From Anaerolineales bacterium UBA2200 (GTDB taxonomy: Bacteria > Chloroflexota > Anaerolineae > UBA2200), in NCBI GenBank assembly GCA_002327925.1, contig DCVA01000041.1:43097-107096 (forward strand): 64,000 bases of DNA. Reading direction: 5' to 3'. Shown piece after piece: positions 18,313 through 27,898 of the stretch; position 1 is the first letter of the stretch; each line of letters starts with the position of its first letter. Both the position numbers and the translations under genes were made by a program. The notes beneath the pieces were generated by a model that worked only from the letters and a program-made list of their open reading frames with translations, was not told the DNA's origin and searched no databases.

Positions 18313-19344
18313 CTAGCGGTCCACGAACTGTCCAGTGTAGTTGTAGTTCATCACCAGGGTGGTCAGAAAGATGGCCAGGTTGGCCATACGGCCAAGCGCC
18401 TGTTCTGGTTCTACCTTCAGGTCAAGCTCCTCCAGGTGCCGGGCAACCTCGGCCAGGAGTCTCAACAGCACAGGACGAGTCACCCCGGTCCAGTAGTTGA
18501 GGTCGCGCACCAGCACTCGACGATAAGCGCCGATCAAGTCCTTGGCCGGCTGCCCCTCCGCCGCCGGGAACAGAGCCTCCAGATCCGAATCCAGGATATC
18601 GGGCAGGGAGCAGGCAGGCCCGCCCTCGTCGGCTGCGTACCACTCCGCGAGGGTCATGTCCATCTCTTCGACCGGGACATCCAGCACGCCATCAGTCACC
18701 ACAGGCGGAGCATCCCCCACTTCGCGTGCCACTCGATCCACGTACTCCAGCTTGGCCAGGGCCAGCGTCCCCTCGTAGCGTTCGCGCCAGTCCGAGTCGG
18801 GCGTCAGCCAGACGGCGAAAGTCTCGGCAAAGTCATCATCCGGGTGCTTCTGCCCGTACCAGCCGGGAACGTGGCGCACATAACGAGCACTGAAGGGAAC
18901 GGTCTTGTAGTCGTCGAGGTAGACTTCGGCGATGGAGCCGAACATCTTCTGCCACTCTGGCCGAAGGTAGAGGCGATAGGCGTAATTGAGGGCGTGCCCC
19001 GCTTCGTGGCGCAGGTACATCAGCACCTCCGCCTCGTTCTCTGCCTCGATGTCGGTCAGCTCGCCTTCAAGCTTGCTGAGGACCGGGTCAGCGAGATAAA
19101 AGGGGATGCCAATCACCGGAACGCGGTCGGGGCAGCCCCATTCGTTGCTGAGGTAGGAGCGCGGGCGAAAACTGATACCCGCATTGGCCAGCTCGTCATA
19201 GAGCTGGTTCGTCAATACCTCCAGGCGGGTACCCGGGATCCTGAGTGAAAGCTCATTGATGCGCCGTGACAGAAGCGCCCGGCGCTCGTTCTGTGGTTTC
19301 GTTATGTTTATACTGCTATCGATGGTGTCTACATCCATCTCCAT
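18313..19344 (-). CDS. Putative zinc-binding metallopeptidase
   Basis: 343 aa. Contains a gluzincin-like HExxH at RHEAGHALNY (about residues 112-121), with a possible third ligand in FAETFAVWL. N-terminal region has FRPRSYLSNEWGCPD. No signal peptide, so a cytoplasmic peptidase. Forms a pair with the ATP-grasp gene. The predicted promoter puts the transcript start about 5 bases from the ATG at 19344 (GTG at 19347), so the mRNA may be leaderless. Resembles uncharacterised putative zinc-binding metallopeptidases; substrate unknown. Confidence 0.72.
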   Translation of the reverse strand: MEMDVDTIDSSINITKPQNERRALLSRRINELSLRIPGTRLEVLTNQLYDELANAGISFRPRSYLSNEWGCPDRVPVIGIPFYLADPVLSKLEGELTDIEAENEAEVLMYLRHEAGHALNYAYRLYLRPEWQKMFGSIAEVYLDDYKTVPFSARYVRHVPGWYGQKHPDDDFAETFAVWLTPDSDWRERYEGTLALAKLEYVDRVAREVGDAPPVVTDGVLDVPVEEMDMTLAEWYAADEGGPACSLPDILDSDLEALFPAAEGQPAKDLIGAYRRVLVRDLNYWTGVTRPVLLRLLAEVARHLEELDLKVEPEQALGRMANLAIFLTTLVMNYNYTGQFVDR

Positions 19345-19355
19345 CACCGGGGGCC

Positions 19356-19384
19356 ATTATAGCCGAAAGCTCTCCGTTCCTCAA
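19356..19384 (-). promoter_or_regulatory. Promoter of the metallopeptidase/ATP-grasp pair
   Basis: On the minus strand: TTGAGG (19384-19379), 17-bp spacer, TATAAT (19361-19356). Predicted start about 19349, leaving almost no 5' untranslated region before ATG 19344. Confidence 0.6.
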
Positions 19385-19437
19385 CCGCGGTCCGGTTTGC
19401 CCGAGCGGTCGCCACGGCAGCACCGAGCAGCCGGCAA

Positions 19438-19466
19438 TTGCCCGTTTCTCGGATCGCGGCTAGAAT
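19438..19466 (+). promoter_or_regulatory. Promoter of the zinc-ribbon gene
   Basis: TTGCCC (19438-19443), 17-bp spacer, TAGAAT (19461-19466), followed by AGGAGGG and the ATG at 19488. Divergent from the metallopeptidase promoter 54 bp away. Confidence 0.55.
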
Positions 19467-19487
19467 GCGCCCCTAAGGAGGGTTGCC

Positions 19488-20129
19488 ATGCCAATGACCA
19501 AGTTCGTGCGCAACCACAGTGACGAGAGCACCGAGCGCGGTTTCCAGTTCGAGTTCTTCTGTGACCGCTGCGGCAGCGGCTACCGTTCGCCCTTCAAGGC
19601 CTCCGCGACTGGCGTGGCCAAGGAGGCTCTTGACGCAGCCAGCGGACTGCTGGGCGGCATTTTCGGCCGCGCCGCCGAACTCGGCGACCGCGTGCACTCG
19701 GCCGCCTGGGAGAGGGCACATGACCAGGCGTTCAACGAGGCCGCCGAAGAGGCCAGGCCCCATTTCAAGCAGTGCCCGCGATGCAGCTCCTGGGTATGTG
19801 TGGACTCGTGCTGGAACACCAAGCGCGGCCTGTGCAAGGAGTGCGCTCCCGACCTGGGCGTGGAGATGTCAGCGGCTCAGGCCAGCCGCTCGGTGGAAGA
19901 GGTTTGGGCGCACGCCAAGATGTCCGAAGAGGACAAGAAACTGAGTGAGGGCAACTGGCGAGAGACCATCGTGGCTTCCTGCCCTGAGTGCGGCAAACCC
20001 CTGGCCACCAACGCCAAGTTCTGCCCCGAGTGTGGAGCCGCCCTGAAGAAAGCAGCCCATTGCACCGAGTGCGGGGTCAAGCTCCAGCCAGGCACCAAAT
20101 TCTGCCCGGAGTGCGGCGCCAGGCAATAG
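19488..20129 (+). CDS. Multi-zinc-ribbon protein of unknown function
   Basis: 213 aa. Four Cys-rich modules: CDRCG near residue 24, CPRCSSWVC...C near 96-110, CPECGKPL...CPECG near 165-183, and CTECGVKL...CPECG at the C-terminus. The middle (about 35-85) is an Ala/Gly-rich helical segment. No membrane helix. ATG follows AGGAGGG at ideal spacing. Likely a zinc-ribbon adaptor; no partner is obvious. Confidence 0.75.
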   Translation: MPMTKFVRNHSDESTERGFQFEFFCDRCGSGYRSPFKASATGVAKEALDAASGLLGGIFGRAAELGDRVHSAAWERAHDQAFNEAAEEARPHFKQCPRCSSWVCVDSCWNTKRGLCKECAPDLGVEMSAAQASRSVEEVWAHAKMSEEDKKLSEGNWRETIVASCPECGKPLATNAKFCPECGAALKKAAHCTECGVKLQPGTKFCPECGARQ

Positions 20130-20145
20130 CCACCTCAAATTGAAG

Positions 20146-20169
20146 TCCGGGGTCCGCAGGGACCCCGGA
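20146..20169. terminator. Hairpin between convergent genes
   Basis: Perfect 10-bp inverted repeat TCCGGGGTCC / GGACCCCGGA with loop GCAG, in the gap between the zinc-ribbon stop and the P-type ATPase stop. Confidence 0.55.
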
Positions 20170-20230
20170 TGTCCGTTCGTCTGCCTCGACGATGCGAACC
20201 ATCTCGCTTCGTCATTCCCGGCGGCCGCCT

Positions 20231-22741
20231 CTAGTTCCGGTGGGCGACCTTGAGGCTCACCATCTTGGCTACCTCCACTGCCACCAGCAAGGTGAGGGCA
20301 ACACCCACCACCAGGCACCATTCTTGCAGGCTCAGCGGCACGATGCCGAGCAGCCCGCGCAAGGTCGGTACAAAGAACGGAGCCACGGCCATTGCCAGGC
20401 CAGCCAACACAGACACAGCAAGTGGCTTGTTCTGGCTCAGTGGAGCTGTGTGCAGGATCGTCCTGCGCAGACTACGGTAGGCAAAGATGTAGACCATCGA
20501 GTTGATGGCGAAGCTGGCAAACACGATGCTGCGGCCTTCGACCGGGTTGTTATGAACGGCGTAAAGGTGGTTGAAGAGCGAAAGCGCAAACACAGCGCTG
20601 GCGACGCTGATGAACCCGATCAGGGAGCCACTGAGCCTGGTCAGGATCGGCTCTTGAACGGATTTCGGCGGTTCGTCCATGATGCCCTCTTCCTTGGGCT
20701 CAAAACCGAGCACAATGTCGGACGGCCCGTCGCAGATCAGGTGGATCCAAAGGATTTGCGCTACCGCCAGCGGGGCGGGCCAGCGCAGGATCATGGCGAC
20801 AAAGATCGTGAGAACCTCCGCGAATGAGTTGGAGAGGGTGTAGGCAACCACTTTGCGGATATTCTCAAAGACGATGCGCCCCTCTTCGATGGCCGCGACG
20901 ATAGTTCTAAAGTTGCTGTCCAGCAAGATCAGGTCCGCATTTTCCTTGGCGACATCGGTAGCACTGCCGACCACCACTCCGATATTGGCACGGGCCAAAG
21001 CCGGGGCGTCGTTCACCCCATCGCCGACCATCGCGGTAACAGCCTTCCTGGACTGCAGCGCCTTCACGATGCGCAACTTGTCCTGAGGTCGAATGCGGGC
21101 AAAGATGGCCGTGGGTCCAACCCGCTCCGCAAGCTCGGCGTCACTCATTGCCGCCAAATCGGCGCCTTCCAGGACGGGTTCGTCCCCCTGAACGATACCA
21201 ATCATGCGGCCAATGCGGTCTGCGGTGCGCCGGTAGTCGCCCGTGATCATTTTGACCTGAACTCCTGCGCGTCGTGCGATCCCGATGGCCTCAACAACGC
21301 CTTCGCGGATGGGATCTTCCATCGCCAGCAGTCCCAGCCATCCGTAGCCGGCGTGATTCTCGAGAGCACTGTGGGAACGATACGCCAGGCCGAGCAGACG
21401 CAGGCCTTCGCCTGCCCAGCGGTCAATCTGGTCCAGGATCTGCGCCTTGCTGCCGTTGGCCAGGTCGCACATACCCAGGACGATCTCCGGTGCGCCCTTA
21501 AGGTAGTCATTCTGCTCGCCATGGACTATGGTGTGCGTGGTCATGAACTTGCTCTCGCTGCTGAAGAGCTCTTCGGAGACCCGCTCCGAGGCATCAGCCA
21601 ACTCCTGCGGTGACGATGGCATCTGGGAGGCAGCATACTCCCAGAGGGCGACTTCGACCGGGCCCTCCAGGTTGTTGCACAGCACCATCGTCTGAAACGC
21701 CCGCTCCACGTCGACGAGGTCCGCCCGCGTGACGCGCATGCGGCCCTCCGTCAACGTTCCGGTCTTGTCCGTGCAGATGACCGTAACGGAGCCGAGCGTC
21801 TCGACCGCAAGCAGCTTTTTCACGAGACCGTTGCGCTTGAGTATTTTGCGCATGCCCAGCGCCAGAATGACCGTAACGGCGATCACCAGCCCCTCGGGTA
21901 CAGCAGCCACGGCGAGGATGATGGACGTGCGGAGCATCTCCAGAAACGGCGTTCCCATCGCCAGGCCGACTACCAGAATGGCCAAGGTGAACACGGCGAC
22001 GGCCTTGGTCAGGGTAGAGCTAAAGGCCTTGAGCCGCACCTGCAAAGGTGTTTCGTCTTCCACGTGCTCGTGCAGGCTGCTGGCGATCTTGCCCAGTTCA
22101 GTCCGAGTACCCGTGCCCGTGACCGTCATCATGCCACGCCCGGTGACTACCGTAGTGCCCATGAACACTCTGTTGTTGTCCGTGGCGGCCTCTCCCTCCG
22201 GAGCGGCCTTGTTCACCGGCTCACTCTCACCGGTGAGGATCGCCTCGTCCACAGCCAGCTTGACACCCTCGACAATGGTTCCATCACCGGGCACGTGTTC
22301 TCCGGCGCTGAGTATTGCCAGGTCGCCAGGCACCAGGCCGCGAACATCGACCTCCACGCGCTGCCCATCCCGGATGACCGTGGTGGTTGGCTTCAGCAGA
22401 CTCTTGAGCGCTGTGTAAGTGCGTTCGGCCTGGTACTCCTGGAAAAAGCCCAGCGCGGCGTCCAGGACGACCACCGCCATGATGATCCCAAAGTCCCCGA
22501 ACTCTCCCGCCAACAGAGATACCAGGGCCGCCGTCAGGATGATGTAGACCAGAGGGCTCTTGAACTGGTTCACCAGGATCGTCCACGGGGATGTCCGACG
22601 CTCTTCCGGCAACGCGTTCGCCCCGAACTCCTTTCGCCGGTCCAGGACCTGGGCCGCCGTCAGGCCAGCTGGCTGTGAATGTTTGTGTGTGGCCGGGTCT
22701 GCGTTTGGCGCGGGCGCCTGGCCAGATTGATTGACCGTCAT
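20231..22741 (-). CDS. Cation-translocating P-type ATPase (P2/Ca-type)
   Basis: 836 aa from ATG 22741 (GGAGAGGA upstream; ATG 22759 also possible). N-terminal cation-ATPase domain, TGES actuator motif, helix-4 VPEGL motif typical of the P2 group (Ca2+, Na+ or H+ pumps; the usual second Pro after PEGL is absent here), phosphorylation motif DKTGT, KGAPE nucleotide-binding region, and GDGVNDAP hinge. C-terminal cation-ATPase domain with about six helices. It follows the MacB-like ABC genes, probably as the distal gene of the same transcript. Ion unknown. Confidence 0.9.
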   Translation of the reverse strand: MTVNQSGQAPAPNADPATHKHSQPAGLTAAQVLDRRKEFGANALPEERRTSPWTILVNQFKSPLVYIILTAALVSLLAGEFGDFGIIMAVVVLDAALGFFQEYQAERTYTALKSLLKPTTTVIRDGQRVEVDVRGLVPGDLAILSAGEHVPGDGTIVEGVKLAVDEAILTGESEPVNKAAPEGEAATDNNRVFMGTTVVTGRGMMTVTGTGTRTELGKIASSLHEHVEDETPLQVRLKAFSSTLTKAVAVFTLAILVVGLAMGTPFLEMLRTSIILAVAAVPEGLVIAVTVILALGMRKILKRNGLVKKLLAVETLGSVTVICTDKTGTLTEGRMRVTRADLVDVERAFQTMVLCNNLEGPVEVALWEYAASQMPSSPQELADASERVSEELFSSESKFMTTHTIVHGEQNDYLKGAPEIVLGMCDLANGSKAQILDQIDRWAGEGLRLLGLAYRSHSALENHAGYGWLGLLAMEDPIREGVVEAIGIARRAGVQVKMITGDYRRTADRIGRMIGIVQGDEPVLEGADLAAMSDAELAERVGPTAIFARIRPQDKLRIVKALQSRKAVTAMVGDGVNDAPALARANIGVVVGSATDVAKENADLILLDSNFRTIVAAIEEGRIVFENIRKVVAYTLSNSFAEVLTIFVAMILRWPAPLAVAQILWIHLICDGPSDIVLGFEPKEEGIMDEPPKSVQEPILTRLSGSLIGFISVASAVFALSLFNHLYAVHNNPVEGRSIVFASFAINSMVYIFAYRSLRRTILHTAPLSQNKPLAVSVLAGLAMAVAPFFVPTLRGLLGIVPLSLQEWCLVVGVALTLLVAVEVAKMVSLKVAHRN

Positions 22742-22804
22742 TTGATGATTCCTCTCCATGATGGGATTTCCATTCTCACGATTCGATGTTCGGATCCGCC
22801 ACGC

Positions 22805-23656
22805 CTACGGGCCGAGCCCGCGCAGCACCTGCGCCAGGCAACGAGCGTCATCGGTGAGGGTCCCCTGCTGAACGAAGGCGGTCCCGGCCAGACCGGCAAC
22901 ATCCTCGCGCGGCAGCCGCGTCCCCAGTGAGGAGCGCGCCAGTTCGCGAAGATCCTCTGTCGCCTCGTCCACCACAGGGTAGTCGTTCTCGATGCGGCCA
23001 TCGCGCATGGTCATCACGCGGCGCATTGTGCGTGCCACGTGATGGTCGTGAGTAACCAGCAGGAGCGTGGTGCCCTGTTCCTCGTTCAATTGCCGCAGAA
23101 GGCGCATGACCTCCTCGCCGCTGGCGCTGTCCAGATTGCCTGTCGGCTCATCAGCCAGGATCAGCTCGGGCCGGTTCGCCAGAGCCCGTGCGACGGCCAC
23201 CCTCTGTCTCTGCCCGCCGGAGAGCTGATGGGGGAAATGACCCTCTCTGCCCTCCAACCCGACGAGTCTCAGCAGCTCGCACGCCCGGTTCCGCCGCTCC
23301 TTGGAGCGAATTGTCTGCCCGTGCATTGGTATCTCGACATTCTCGAACGCCGTGAGCGTCGGAATCAGATTGTGCATCTGAAAGATAAACCCCACCGTCC
23401 TGGCGCGAAAGCGGTCGACATCGTGCACAGACCTCAGATCCTGCCCGCCCACACTCACTGAGCCAGAGGTTGGCCGATCCAGCGCCCCGAGCATGTGTAG
23501 CAGTGTGCTCTTGCCACATCCCGATGGTCCCATCACGGCGACCATCTCGCCCCGTTGCACGGAGAAGCTGACCCCGTCGAGAGCCCGGATCTGATGGCCA
23601 TCTCCATATACCTTGACCAGTTCGTACGCTTCGATTACTGTGTCGTTACTCGTCAT
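22805..23656 (-). CDS. ABC transporter ATP-binding protein (MacB/LolD type)
   Basis: 283 aa. Walker A GPSGCGKST, signature LSGGQRQRVAVARAL, Walker B LILADEPTGNLDS and the switch His in LVTHDHHVA. The first 225 residues are a standard LolD-type domain; about 55 extra C-terminal residues are of unknown role. It lies 33 bp after the FtsX-type permease gene, forming a tripartite-like exporter with the permease and the HlyD-like lipoprotein. Confidence 0.93.
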   Translation of the reverse strand: MTSNDTVIEAYELVKVYGDGHQIRALDGVSFSVQRGEMVAVMGPSGCGKSTLLHMLGALDRPTSGSVSVGGQDLRSVHDVDRFRARTVGFIFQMHNLIPTLTAFENVEIPMHGQTIRSKERRNRACELLRLVGLEGREGHFPHQLSGGQRQRVAVARALANRPELILADEPTGNLDSASGEEVMRLLRQLNEEQGTTLLLVTHDHHVARTMRRVMTMRDGRIENDYPVVDEATEDLRELARSSLGTRLPREDVAGLAGTAFVQQGTLTDDARCLAQVLRGLGP

Positions 23657-23689
23657 CCTCGACCGATCCTTGAGAGCTCTGCTATTAGA

Positions 23690-25939
23690 TCACTCATAAC
23701 GCAACGCTTCTATGGGCAGAAGGCGTGTTGCCCGCCATGCCGGATAGGTGCCGCCCAGAACCCCCAGGCCGACGCAGAGCGCGAGCACGCGAACGCCGAT
23801 CAGCGGTGAGAAGCGCACCACGCTGAGAATGGAATTCATGACCGGCACGAGGCTGAACCCTCGAAACAGAAGCCATGTACATGCCACGCCGACCGCTCCA
23901 CCACCCAGCGTCAGCAGGAGCGACTCCCGGACAACCTGTGTGAGCACCTGCCTCTTGCGCCAGCCCATTGCCCGCAGAACGCCCAGCTCGCGAGTGCGCT
24001 CGAATACGCTCATCACCATGGTATTCATCACCACAACCGTGCCGATGACCAGGGTGAGACCCAGGATTGCGTCGGCAAAGCTTTTGGTGGTGCGCATGTC
24101 GGGCAGGCTTTCGGCAAACTCGGCGCTCTTGGATATGGAGAGCTCGGGGAAGTCCGCGCGCAGCCTGGTCAGAACCGCGTCTGCCTGCGACGGATCGACC
24201 AGCTTGAGCTCGTAGAACATCACCTGGCGCGGCCGGTTGAGTCTCTTCTGCAACTCGCGCAGCGTGGCTGCTCCTCCCGAGTCCTCATAGTCCGTCCCCG
24301 TCTCATAGATGCCAACGATGCGGAACTGGCTTCCCAGAAGACCCAGAGAGTCACCAATGTCCTTGTTCAGCACCTCCGCAGCCTTCCATCCGAGCATGAT
24401 CTCCCCGGAACCTCTGGGGGGTTCGCCTCTCTGCAGGTGAAACCTGCTCCACTGCGGCCCGTAGGCTGGGTAGGCACTGATCATGAACATCGGAAGTTGC
24501 GACAGACTGGCAAAGCCAAGCACACCCCCCGCGGCGTATTCGATTTCGGGCCTTGCCTCCAATTGTCTGCCGACGTTCTCGCTGATGGCGCTCAGGGCCA
24601 TGTCCGAAATATCCGCCTGAACCGCGGTCAGCTCGGCCGACGCCATCACGCGGCCGAACTCGTCCACCATGCCCTCGGTGAGGGCACTCATCGCCACGAC
24701 GCCCAGCACGCCAATGCCCACGCCAACTAAAGTCAGGGCGCTCCGGGAGCGCTGCCGGACCAGGCTGCGCAACGCCATCCCTGCCCAGCGAGGGCCGGAT
24801 GTCGTGCTGCGCAACGCCCCCTCATAGCTGAGAGCTTCCACCGGAGCAAGACGCGAGGCCCTCCAGGCCGGATAGAGTCCTCCTACCATGCCCAGCAGGA
24901 GTGCCATCGTCAGCCCCTGAAACAGAAGGCCGTGGCCGATAGTGCCTCGAACCAGTCCTGCCAGGGCAGGAATCCGCCCCGCTGCCAGCACCAGCGCTGA
25001 GCCCAGGAGGGTTCCCGACGCACCCCCGAGGATGCTCAGGATCAAGCATTCTCCAAGGATCAGCACCAGTACCTGGCGCCTGCGCCAGCCGAGGGCGCGG
25101 AGTACGCCAATTTCCCGAGTGCGCTCAAACACACTCATCAGCGTTGCGTTCATCATTCCAACGCCGCCAACCAGAGCGGCGATCAGAGCCACGGCCCAGG
25201 CAATCGGTCGCACGAGGTTCAGCCACACAGCCGTGGTCTGCGCATCATCAGCACGCACGATCTGCAAATCCGGATACTGGCGCTGCAGCCGATCGCGCAC
25301 ATAGTCCAGGCGCTCCGGCCTCTTCAGCCGCAGCCAGATGTTGGTCACCTGCCGAGGTTTGCTCGTCAGCTTCTGGATGTCCTCCAGCGAGACCACCGCC
25401 CCGCCGTCCTCCATCACAGAGCCGGTCTCATAGATTCCGACGATACGGAACACCTGCTGGTATATGGTCACCGTGTCGCCAACTGTTTTGTGCAGGCTCT
25501 CGGCTGCCGCTCTGCCCATCAGCACAGGCCGGCCCCGGGCACGACCCTTCTGGGAGCCAAGCTCCTCGCCAGAAGTGACCTTGAAGCGCCGGATGGCAAA
25601 CCCCTCCGGCTCATGCCCGAAGAGCACAAAATAGCGTACTTCCGGCAGGGGCACGATGGTGTACAACATGCCGGATGCCGAATCGACCTCCGGGTGCAAT
25701 GCCAGCGCGTCACGATAGGTTTCATCGATCGTGGTCTCTGACATATCGATTGCGGCCCCAGACACCTGCTTCGCCTGCACGGAAAGATCCGCGTCAGAGC
25801 GAGTCATGACCACGCTGTAGTTGTTCAGGAAGCCCTCGGCCATGGCCGACAGGGCCACAACCGCGGCGATGCCGATGGTGATGCCCAACCAGCTCAGCAG
25901 CGTGCGCGTCTTGCGCCGCCACAGGTTACGCAGGATCAT
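23690..25939 (-). CDS. MacB/FtsX-type ABC permease with two FtsX units
   Basis: 749 aa. Two tandem repeats of the MacB-periplasmic-domain/FtsX architecture: N-terminal helix, large extracytoplasmic domain, three helices (first repeat about 1-370, second about 385-749). Duplicate signatures MSVFERTRE(I/L)GVLRA(L/M)GWR near 265 and 655. Mechanotransmission-type ABC system that exports peptides, lipids or drugs or acts on lipoproteins. Six bp precede it after the HlyD-like stop. Confidence 0.9.
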   Translation of the reverse strand: MILRNLWRRKTRTLLSWLGITIGIAAVVALSAMAEGFLNNYSVVMTRSDADLSVQAKQVSGAAIDMSETTIDETYRDALALHPEVDSASGMLYTIVPLPEVRYFVLFGHEPEGFAIRRFKVTSGEELGSQKGRARGRPVLMGRAAAESLHKTVGDTVTIYQQVFRIVGIYETGSVMEDGGAVVSLEDIQKLTSKPRQVTNIWLRLKRPERLDYVRDRLQRQYPDLQIVRADDAQTTAVWLNLVRPIAWAVALIAALVGGVGMMNATLMSVFERTREIGVLRALGWRRRQVLVLILGECLILSILGGASGTLLGSALVLAAGRIPALAGLVRGTIGHGLLFQGLTMALLLGMVGGLYPAWRASRLAPVEALSYEGALRSTTSGPRWAGMALRSLVRQRSRSALTLVGVGIGVLGVVAMSALTEGMVDEFGRVMASAELTAVQADISDMALSAISENVGRQLEARPEIEYAAGGVLGFASLSQLPMFMISAYPAYGPQWSRFHLQRGEPPRGSGEIMLGWKAAEVLNKDIGDSLGLLGSQFRIVGIYETGTDYEDSGGAATLRELQKRLNRPRQVMFYELKLVDPSQADAVLTRLRADFPELSISKSAEFAESLPDMRTTKSFADAILGLTLVIGTVVVMNTMVMSVFERTRELGVLRAMGWRKRQVLTQVVRESLLLTLGGGAVGVACTWLLFRGFSLVPVMNSILSVVRFSPLIGVRVLALCVGLGVLGGTYPAWRATRLLPIEALRYE

Positions 25940-25945
25940 GACCCG

Positions 25946-27061
25946 CTACTCGGCAACGATATCGACAAATGCGGTCATCCCCCAGCGCAGCCGCGAGTCG
26001 GGCTTGTCGAATTCGATGACGACCGCGAAGCTGCTGCCACCCTGGCTGGTCTGGGACATATCCGCGATGCGGGTAACGCGGCCCAAAAGCACTTCACCCG
26101 GGATCGCATCGAGGGTGACCTCGACCACCTGCCCGACCTTTACCCTGGACAGGTCCGCCTCGTCCAGGTCCGTGGTCTCTATACGCAGGATACTCAGGTC
26201 CGCCACGGTAAGAACGGGTGTGCCCGCCATTACGAATTCGCCAGGACGTAACGCCATCGCCGTGACGGTGCCTGACAGAGGCGACCTTAGCTTGCACAGA
26301 CTGATCGCCCAGACTGCCTGCTCCACAACAACCTCTGCCGACCTGATTTGTGCCCGTAGTATCTCCAGCTCTTCGCTGCCCGCTCCCCGCTGAAGCCGGT
26401 CCAGGGAGGCCTGCGCCTGGGCGACTGCCGCCACGGTACTGGCCTCAGCTTCAGTGGAAGCCCCCTCCTTCACACGCGCGTACTTCGACTGTGCCAGAGC
26501 GACTGCCTGCTCGGCGACGGCGGCCCTTGCTCGAGCTGCTTCCTGTGCGCTGATGGGCAGCCCGGGAATACTGCCTTCAAGCTGCGTTGCCCACAGGGTG
26601 TTCTTGGCCTGCTCGACGGCGAGCCGTGCCTCCTCCAGGTCACGCTCCGTGGGCGCATCCCGCAGAGCGCGAAGCGCTTCCTGTGCTGCCCGAAGCACAG
26701 CTTGAGCGGCAGCAACATCGGAAGGCCACCGCGTGGCCTCTGCAAGCGCCAGGCTCGCTTTCCGGGCAGACAACGCCTGCTGCGCCGCCCTGAGTGCCAG
26801 CTGCGCCTCGGTATCATCCAGGAACGCAAGCTCGTGACCGGCAGCCACGTACTGCCCTTCTTCAACGCCGACCGTCACCACCTGACCACCCTGCCCAAAG
26901 CCGGGGGCAGCCCAGTGTTGTGGAATCACTCTGCCCGATGCCGAGACGGGCCTGAGTGCATCGTTCTGACCGGACATCTCAGGGGTCGGGTTTGCGGAGG
27001 TTTTTCCGCAGGCGTACAGACAGGATGAGAGAACGAGCAGGACAAGTAGCTTACGTTTCAT
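25946..27061 (-). CDS. HlyD/MacA-like adaptor lipoprotein
   Basis: 371 aa from ATG 27061 (GGAGAA upstream). Lipobox LYAC with C18 as the lipidated residue. Biotinyl-lipoyl-like half motif (GGQVVTVGVEEGQYVAAGHELAFLDD), a long Ala/Glu-rich coiled-coil hairpin (about 85-240), and the returning half (LRSPLSGTVTAMALRPGEFV). Membrane-fusion-type subunit of the adjacent ABC exporter. The long coiled coil is unusual for a cell without an outer membrane and may reach through the wall or contact a partner. Confidence 0.87.
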   Translation of the reverse strand: MKRKLLVLLVLSSCLYACGKTSANPTPEMSGQNDALRPVSASGRVIPQHWAAPGFGQGGQVVTVGVEEGQYVAAGHELAFLDDTEAQLALRAAQQALSARKASLALAEATRWPSDVAAAQAVLRAAQEALRALRDAPTERDLEEARLAVEQAKNTLWATQLEGSIPGLPISAQEAARARAAVAEQAVALAQSKYARVKEGASTEAEASTVAAVAQAQASLDRLQRGAGSEELEILRAQIRSAEVVVEQAVWAISLCKLRSPLSGTVTAMALRPGEFVMAGTPVLTVADLSILRIETTDLDEADLSRVKVGQVVEVTLDAIPGEVLLGRVTRIADMSQTSQGGSSFAVVIEFDKPDSRLRWGMTAFVDIVAE

Positions 27062-27094
27062 GGGGTTCTCCTCACAAGCCAAAAATGAAACGGG

Positions 27095-27889
27095 CTAGTT
27101 CGAATCGCTGTGCTGGAACCGCTCGAGAACCTGGCGGTCCTCTGCGGATATTGTTTTGAGCAACTCACCACCCAGATGCGTGGCGATGCGCTGCGTAAAG
27201 AGCTCCATCCAGATGAACTGCCGCGATATGATCACAAGGTTGCGGTTGGCGGTGACGGTGGCCTCGCCGTCAAGGTCTGTGGACGCGATGAGCGCTTCCC
27301 TGCTGTCGCCAACCACGACCAGCGCTTCGCTCAACTCCTGGAGTTTGCTCTCCATGGGAGGGTGTCTGGCAATCTGACCGCAGGACATACCTCCGGTACC
27401 GGTCAGCAGCGCCCCAACGACAACTCCCCGGCCGTGAGCTGCAGCGATATCCTCGCGCAGCAGCTCGAGCTCCGCATCGGCGATGATCAGCAGCAACTCG
27501 CTCTCGGCAGAGGCGATCATGCGCGAAGCATAGGCCAGAACTGAGTTGCGCCCCGAGATGGACCACAGGCGGCCCCGCTCCTCAACGTCGAATAGGGCGG
27601 TCAGACTCTCCCGCAGGCTCTGGATCAGGTGGTGTTGTTCATCCTCGTAGCGATCCAGCAGCATGCTGGGAGGAACGGGTGAGTAGAGCGTGGCCCTGGC
27701 CTCTTCGGTCCTCAGCACCGCACCGCGCGTGCTGAGCCGGCCGAGGGCCTCGTAGACCATCGAGCGGGGCACCCCCGACTCTTTGCTGAGTTGATAGCCG
27801 GTAGCCGGCCCCGTACGTAACAGTGCCAGATAGACTTTGGACTCGTACTCCGTGAACCCTATGCGTACGAGGTCACCCTTTAGATCCAT
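27095..27889 (-). CDS. TrmB-family transcriptional regulator
   Basis: 264 aa from ATG 27889. N-terminal TrmB winged helix (LVRIGFTEYESKVYLALL, then PRSMVYEALGRLSTRGAV) followed by the sensor domain (about 85-240) with PLD-like fold features (NSVLAYASRMIASAESELLLII). Such regulators often sense small molecules. It is first in a minus-strand cluster with the adaptor (33 bp downstream), permease, ATPase and P-type ATPase, so it is probably their autoregulated controller. Confidence 0.87.
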   Translation of the reverse strand: MDLKGDLVRIGFTEYESKVYLALLRTGPATGYQLSKESGVPRSMVYEALGRLSTRGAVLRTEEARATLYSPVPPSMLLDRYEDEQHHLIQSLRESLTALFDVEERGRLWSISGRNSVLAYASRMIASAESELLLIIADAELELLREDIAAAHGRGVVVGALLTGTGGMSCGQIARHPPMESKLQELSEALVVVGDSREALIASTDLDGEATVTANRNLVIISRQFIWMELFTQRIATHLGGELLKTISAEDRQVLERFQHSDSN

Positions 27890-27898
27890 GGTCCCCCT

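Noticed and set aside
18286..19248. 320-codon plus-strand frame opposite the metallopeptidase
   Set aside because: Overlaps both minus-strand genes and shows no family features.
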